This document shows positions 60,219-64,000 of a stretch of 64,000 nucleotides of DNA, piece by piece. The position numbers and the translations under genes are program-made. Location of the stretch: positions 17,295,165 through 17,359,164 of the forward strand of contig NC_133221.1 in NCBI RefSeq assembly GCF_040436345.1, written 5' to 3'. The notes beneath the pieces were generated by a model. It ran no database searches, had not been told where the DNA came from, and saw only the letters and a program-made list of their open reading frames with translations. The number at the start of each line of letters is the position of its first letter. Position 1 is the stretch's first letter. Source of the stretch: Pagrus major. Lineage: Eukaryota; Chordata; Actinopteri; Spariformes; Sparidae.

Positions 60219-63200
60219 GTGCTGTACCGTACCACCAGACTAAAGAACAGCTTCTTTTCTCAGGCTGAGGGACTCCTCAACTCATCCTCAGCACTCGACC
60301 ATAAAGATAAGCTTCAATTTCATGATTTATCAAACCAACAATTTTATCTCAAATGATCTGATAGGTCATATAGAGGCATTAGTATTAAATTGAGACTGTT
60401 TCATTACCAGTTTAAAAACATTCGTAATACATATAATTTGGTCACTTTTTCAGTGTGAACTCATTACATCCCCCAAACCTCCTCAGAGATTGTGTGTGGT
60501 GTGCAGGAAAAACACAGGTGCAATTAATAGCATTAATTTCAGGGTGCTGGTATTCTGCATACTGGCCCACTAGGGCACTTAATGGAACATGCATCATTGA
60601 TAATGAAAGCTCAGATCCATTAAGTGTCATTTTCCTTCTTTGAAAAGACAAAATTGCAGTGAAAAAGGTCAATTCCCAGTGTAGCTCTGCCCGACTTCAG
60701 CCTGAAAAGAGATCCAATCAGCCAGAAAAACTGAAAACACCTGTGTGGGTGTGTTGGATGAACGTAATGGAACAAAGGTAAGTGGGGAATATAAAAATGT
60801 CAAAGATAAATCTGTGAACTGGTGAACAAAATAATGATTGTTGCATCTTCAGTCATTCCACAATTAAATGTAAAACACTGACAACGTAGAATATGTTTCA
60901 GCTTCATGTAGTGTGGCTAAAAAGCACAATAAGGAATTTCACTTTGAGGAAATCAATCTTGAAGCTAAGTAGCTTGGTATCAGAAAAATATAAATATTAT
61001 TCTCTCACATTTTGTTTCTGCTTACTTTTTTAAGCAAATGTCGATATTTTGAGTCTTAACCAAGACTCCTTTATTGCCTCGGTTGTGATATTTAGTGTGA
61101 TATTTGTTTACAGCAGTGTGGAAGAGAGCTATTGCTTTGGACCCAGGGAAAGGGACAAACAGGCATCAGAGGACAAAAAGATAATTAGTGAGTGGCTGTC
61201 AAAACAGGATACCGTTGAATGACAGCATTATTTGTTTCCTTCCGCCAGTAACTCATCATCTAATTAAAGGTGGCACCCTATCTTTCACATTACATCCAGT
61301 GTCTGACCATCAGGCTTCAGCGACAATGTTCCCCCACTCGCCCCACCATCTATTTCGTCACCACCATTTCAGGGCTGGCTAATGCTCCAGGGTTTACACT
61401 CTGTGTATTACGGGAAGATTTAAATAGAACATTCCTGAGAGGCCATCTGTGTCTCACTGTGCCTTTTGGGTAACCACACAGACACACACACATACACACA
61501 CACACAGGCACACAGAGCAAGAAGCTGTACAGTATGGACAGTAATAGATCAGCTGGGTAAAATCGTAAGTGTGTAAAAGTGATACTTAATCCTAATGTTT
61601 TTGAAAGTTATAGGTTAGAATTTCTTACATTTCAAAAATAGAAATAAACAATATTGAACTATAAGAGTCTCACCTGCTCCTCTGCTACATTTGCCCTGCA
61701 TTTGTTTTAAACCTGCCACTCAAGATCATTCGGATTGAAGATGGCGAAAATCATCTCGCCCCTTCTTATCACCTGATCTGTCACATGCCTCCACACCGGT
61801 TTTGTGACTTCAGAACTAATAAACATGAGTTCCTTTGACTGAACACCTGCTGTGTATTTTCAAGTTCAGGTAAATCATGGTTGTTTCTTTTCATAATATT
61901 GAAAACTAACTAGCTAACCACAATAAAAAGTTAGTATTCATTTTGTACACTGGGGTGACTGGAGGCAGTCCCACATGTTATCATAAATCCTTCCCACAAC
62001 ACACATTTTGCACAGGAAGAACTAATTACAGTAATGGCACCCACATTTCATAATGTGAGCTGTTCCAGGGCTCTGTAATTGTGCATACTCACTCACTGAT
62101 ATGCCCTACTGGGACAATTCATAGAGTGGAGCCATTGTTAACGTTAATGCTAACACCTGTCTCTGCCGTTGTTACCTCATGAAAAGGTGCATATCAATAA
62201 TCAATATTGATCACTGTTTATTCTGTTAGGGAAAAGTGTGAAGACATACTGGATATTCATTCACAACCGTTTTTCCTAACAGGATCACAAGACAAGAATG
62301 TATGTTTCAGCAACACCACTTTACTCTTTGTGTTACAACTTTACTTTTCTTCAAGTTCAGTTTGTAAATTTTTTTCTTGTCACAATGCTGCGCTATAAAA
62401 CCACTTTGCCGGCTGGAAATTGTCCCGAGGTCTCCCTAAAAATATCCAGTAGTGTCACGCTGATGACATGTTTTGTGGAAATGTCAATACGGTATGGCTA
62501 TGACCCATACAAATTTGAACACTTGGTTTGCAGAAATGTTAACTGCTGACATTTTATCCTGGCGACTGGACAAGGACAGCTTCCATGACAAGGACAAGAC
62601 ACTGCGAAACTGACTTCATTACAAAAAACTGTGACTAAATGTCCATAAAATATGCTGATTAAAAAAGAGGAGACGAATTACAAATCTCCTTCTTGTCGTT
62701 GGATTGCTCCAATCTCTCTTGCTGCATGTCCAAATCAACTTTCCAGTGACTTTGCACAACAAGATTGACCGCCAACAGTGCTAAAGCCTGGAGCTAGGTG
62801 AACACTACGGCTGCAGCAGTTCACTAAAAACTGACTAACAATAAAAAGGATGAGCTCGACTGAATATCACTAACAATGGACTTTTGATCTCAGAACTAAG
62901 ACTAAACCTAAAATTAAGCAGCCAAACTTAACAAAATGCTTGATCACCCTTATACCTTGTTTAATGTATTTTTTATAGTTTTAATTTCTGTTCCTCACTT
63001 TGTCTATGTTTGATAAGCCTATATGCAATCATTACACAGTAACCTCGTGTTATGGATAATGTTGCAGTATTTTCAATGATGCAGTTCGAGGACAGATGAT
63101 ATAGCTCGTCTTGGATTTTTAAACTTTTGTTCTAAATGTGTTTCAGGATGTGACATACTTGAATGAATGAAATGCATTCAGGTTTGTCTGAAATGTTTAT

Positions 63201-64000
63201 GATAAAACATTTACTGTATACACAGTAGTTTGACATTCAGCAGAAACATACTCATTCACAGTACATTTCATTACTTCTTTATAGCTAATCAAGGACGGAA
63301 ATCTTTGTAAGCAAACTATGCAAATGTTCATGCACCACACGCTTTTTTGATGGGTCTTCATTCACTGTTCGGTTAATTAAATTCTCTCCTACCATGGCCT
63401 GCGCTGCGTCAGTGCAGAAAGGCGCTCTGCCTTGACCGTCTACTCCATTATGAAGGACTGTGGATCATTCGCTCACAACTGTGCCTTTTGTCTTGAGCTG
63501 CTGCCATGCCAACTCAACTGAGCCACCCAGCTGCTGTCAGCTCAGCCCTCAAACTGCTGCCTGGTGAGAGCGACATATTGGGCAACTGTCACATTAGAGC
63601 ACTTAATGACGAGCTTAGTAGGCTCAAGGTTTTCTTCCCCACACCCAAATGAATGTTGTATGACATGATGCCCTTGGATCCAGTGATTACCTGAGGGGAT
63701 GTGGCTGTTTTGTGTGACCCTGCGTGGGAGTTATTGTGTGGATTGCTGAGAATGACTTAATTTCCCAGAAGAGGACGAGATATTAGTCGGAGGACTGATC
63801 CTGCTATCTCTGGCCTTCTTCAGGTGCTTGTGCGGTGTCTTGAGGTTTCTGCAGAGAGGCTACAGCCAAGGGAGGATTGATAAATGTTTGTCCCGGCAGG
63901 ATGTTGCCTTTGGTCCAAATAATAAGAATATAGATGGACAAAGAACATGAATAAAACAGTTAGATTCAACAGGCGTGATTCAGTTGGACAGACAGCGACA

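Larger units (their letters stand above)
50275..64000. other. intergenic region upstream of tac3a, no gene recognised
   Basis: Nearly 14 kb with only short, overlapping open frames. It contains two copies of the TTAAAGG-ended element (50762-51082, 52404-52770), a small GGAGAAGCTAA minisatellite (55248-55400) and a degenerate retroelement piece (59830-60218). Short CA tracts occur near 58130 and 61475-61510. No splice-supported exon or domain was found. Distal regulatory elements may be present but cannot be seen without comparison. Confidence 0.55.

Overview
This window is genomic DNA from a ray-finned (teleost) fish. The evidence is spliced vertebrate genes with long introns, many CA/TG microsatellites, short fish-type inverted-repeat elements, and a tachykinin precursor of the teleost Tac3a type. 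Four protein-coding genes can be reconstructed exon by exon with GT-AG (once GC-AG) junctions and matching reading phases. No bacterial features, CRISPR arrays, tRNAs or rRNAs were seen.

Layout. 1-6.4 kb is mostly non-coding, with a possible last-exon fragment at the left edge. 6.4-13.1 kb holds slc26a10 (+), an 18-exon SLC26 anion-transporter gene. 13.1-20.7 kb is repeat-rich intergenic DNA. 20.7-31.3 kb holds b4galnt1 (-), 10 coding exons; its introns contain a 5'-truncated L1-type LINE, a solo LTR, a CATGTGAA-rich array and an inverted copy of its own exon-2 splice acceptor. 31.3-41.7 kb is a repeat graveyard (hAT-like, LINE, MITE and LTR-like pieces, partly nested). 41.7-48.1 kb holds a c1galt1 paralogue (+). 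48.1-50.2 kb holds tac3a (-), tail to tail with c1galt1. 50.2-64 kb shows no recognisable exon, only two copies of a short inverted-repeat element, a small minisatellite and a degenerate retroelement fragment.

Gene relationships. slc26a10 and b4galnt1 converge, b4galnt1 and c1galt1 diverge, c1galt1 and tac3a converge. slc26a10, b4galnt1 and tac3 also lie together on human 12q13 (from general knowledge). The c1galt1 copy does not have its human counterpart there, so it may be an old paralogue retained in fish. b4galnt1 (ganglioside GM2/GD2 synthase) and c1galt1 (core-1 O-glycan synthase) are both Golgi type II glycosyltransferases of GalNAc-containing glycans. tac3a encodes neurokinin peptides. 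slc26a10 encodes a membrane anion transporter.

Nothing here amounts to a wholly new biological system. The most unusual structure is the inverted duplication beside b4galnt1 exon 2, which could fold over the true splice acceptor in the pre-mRNA. All calls were made by reading the sequence; no database search was run.
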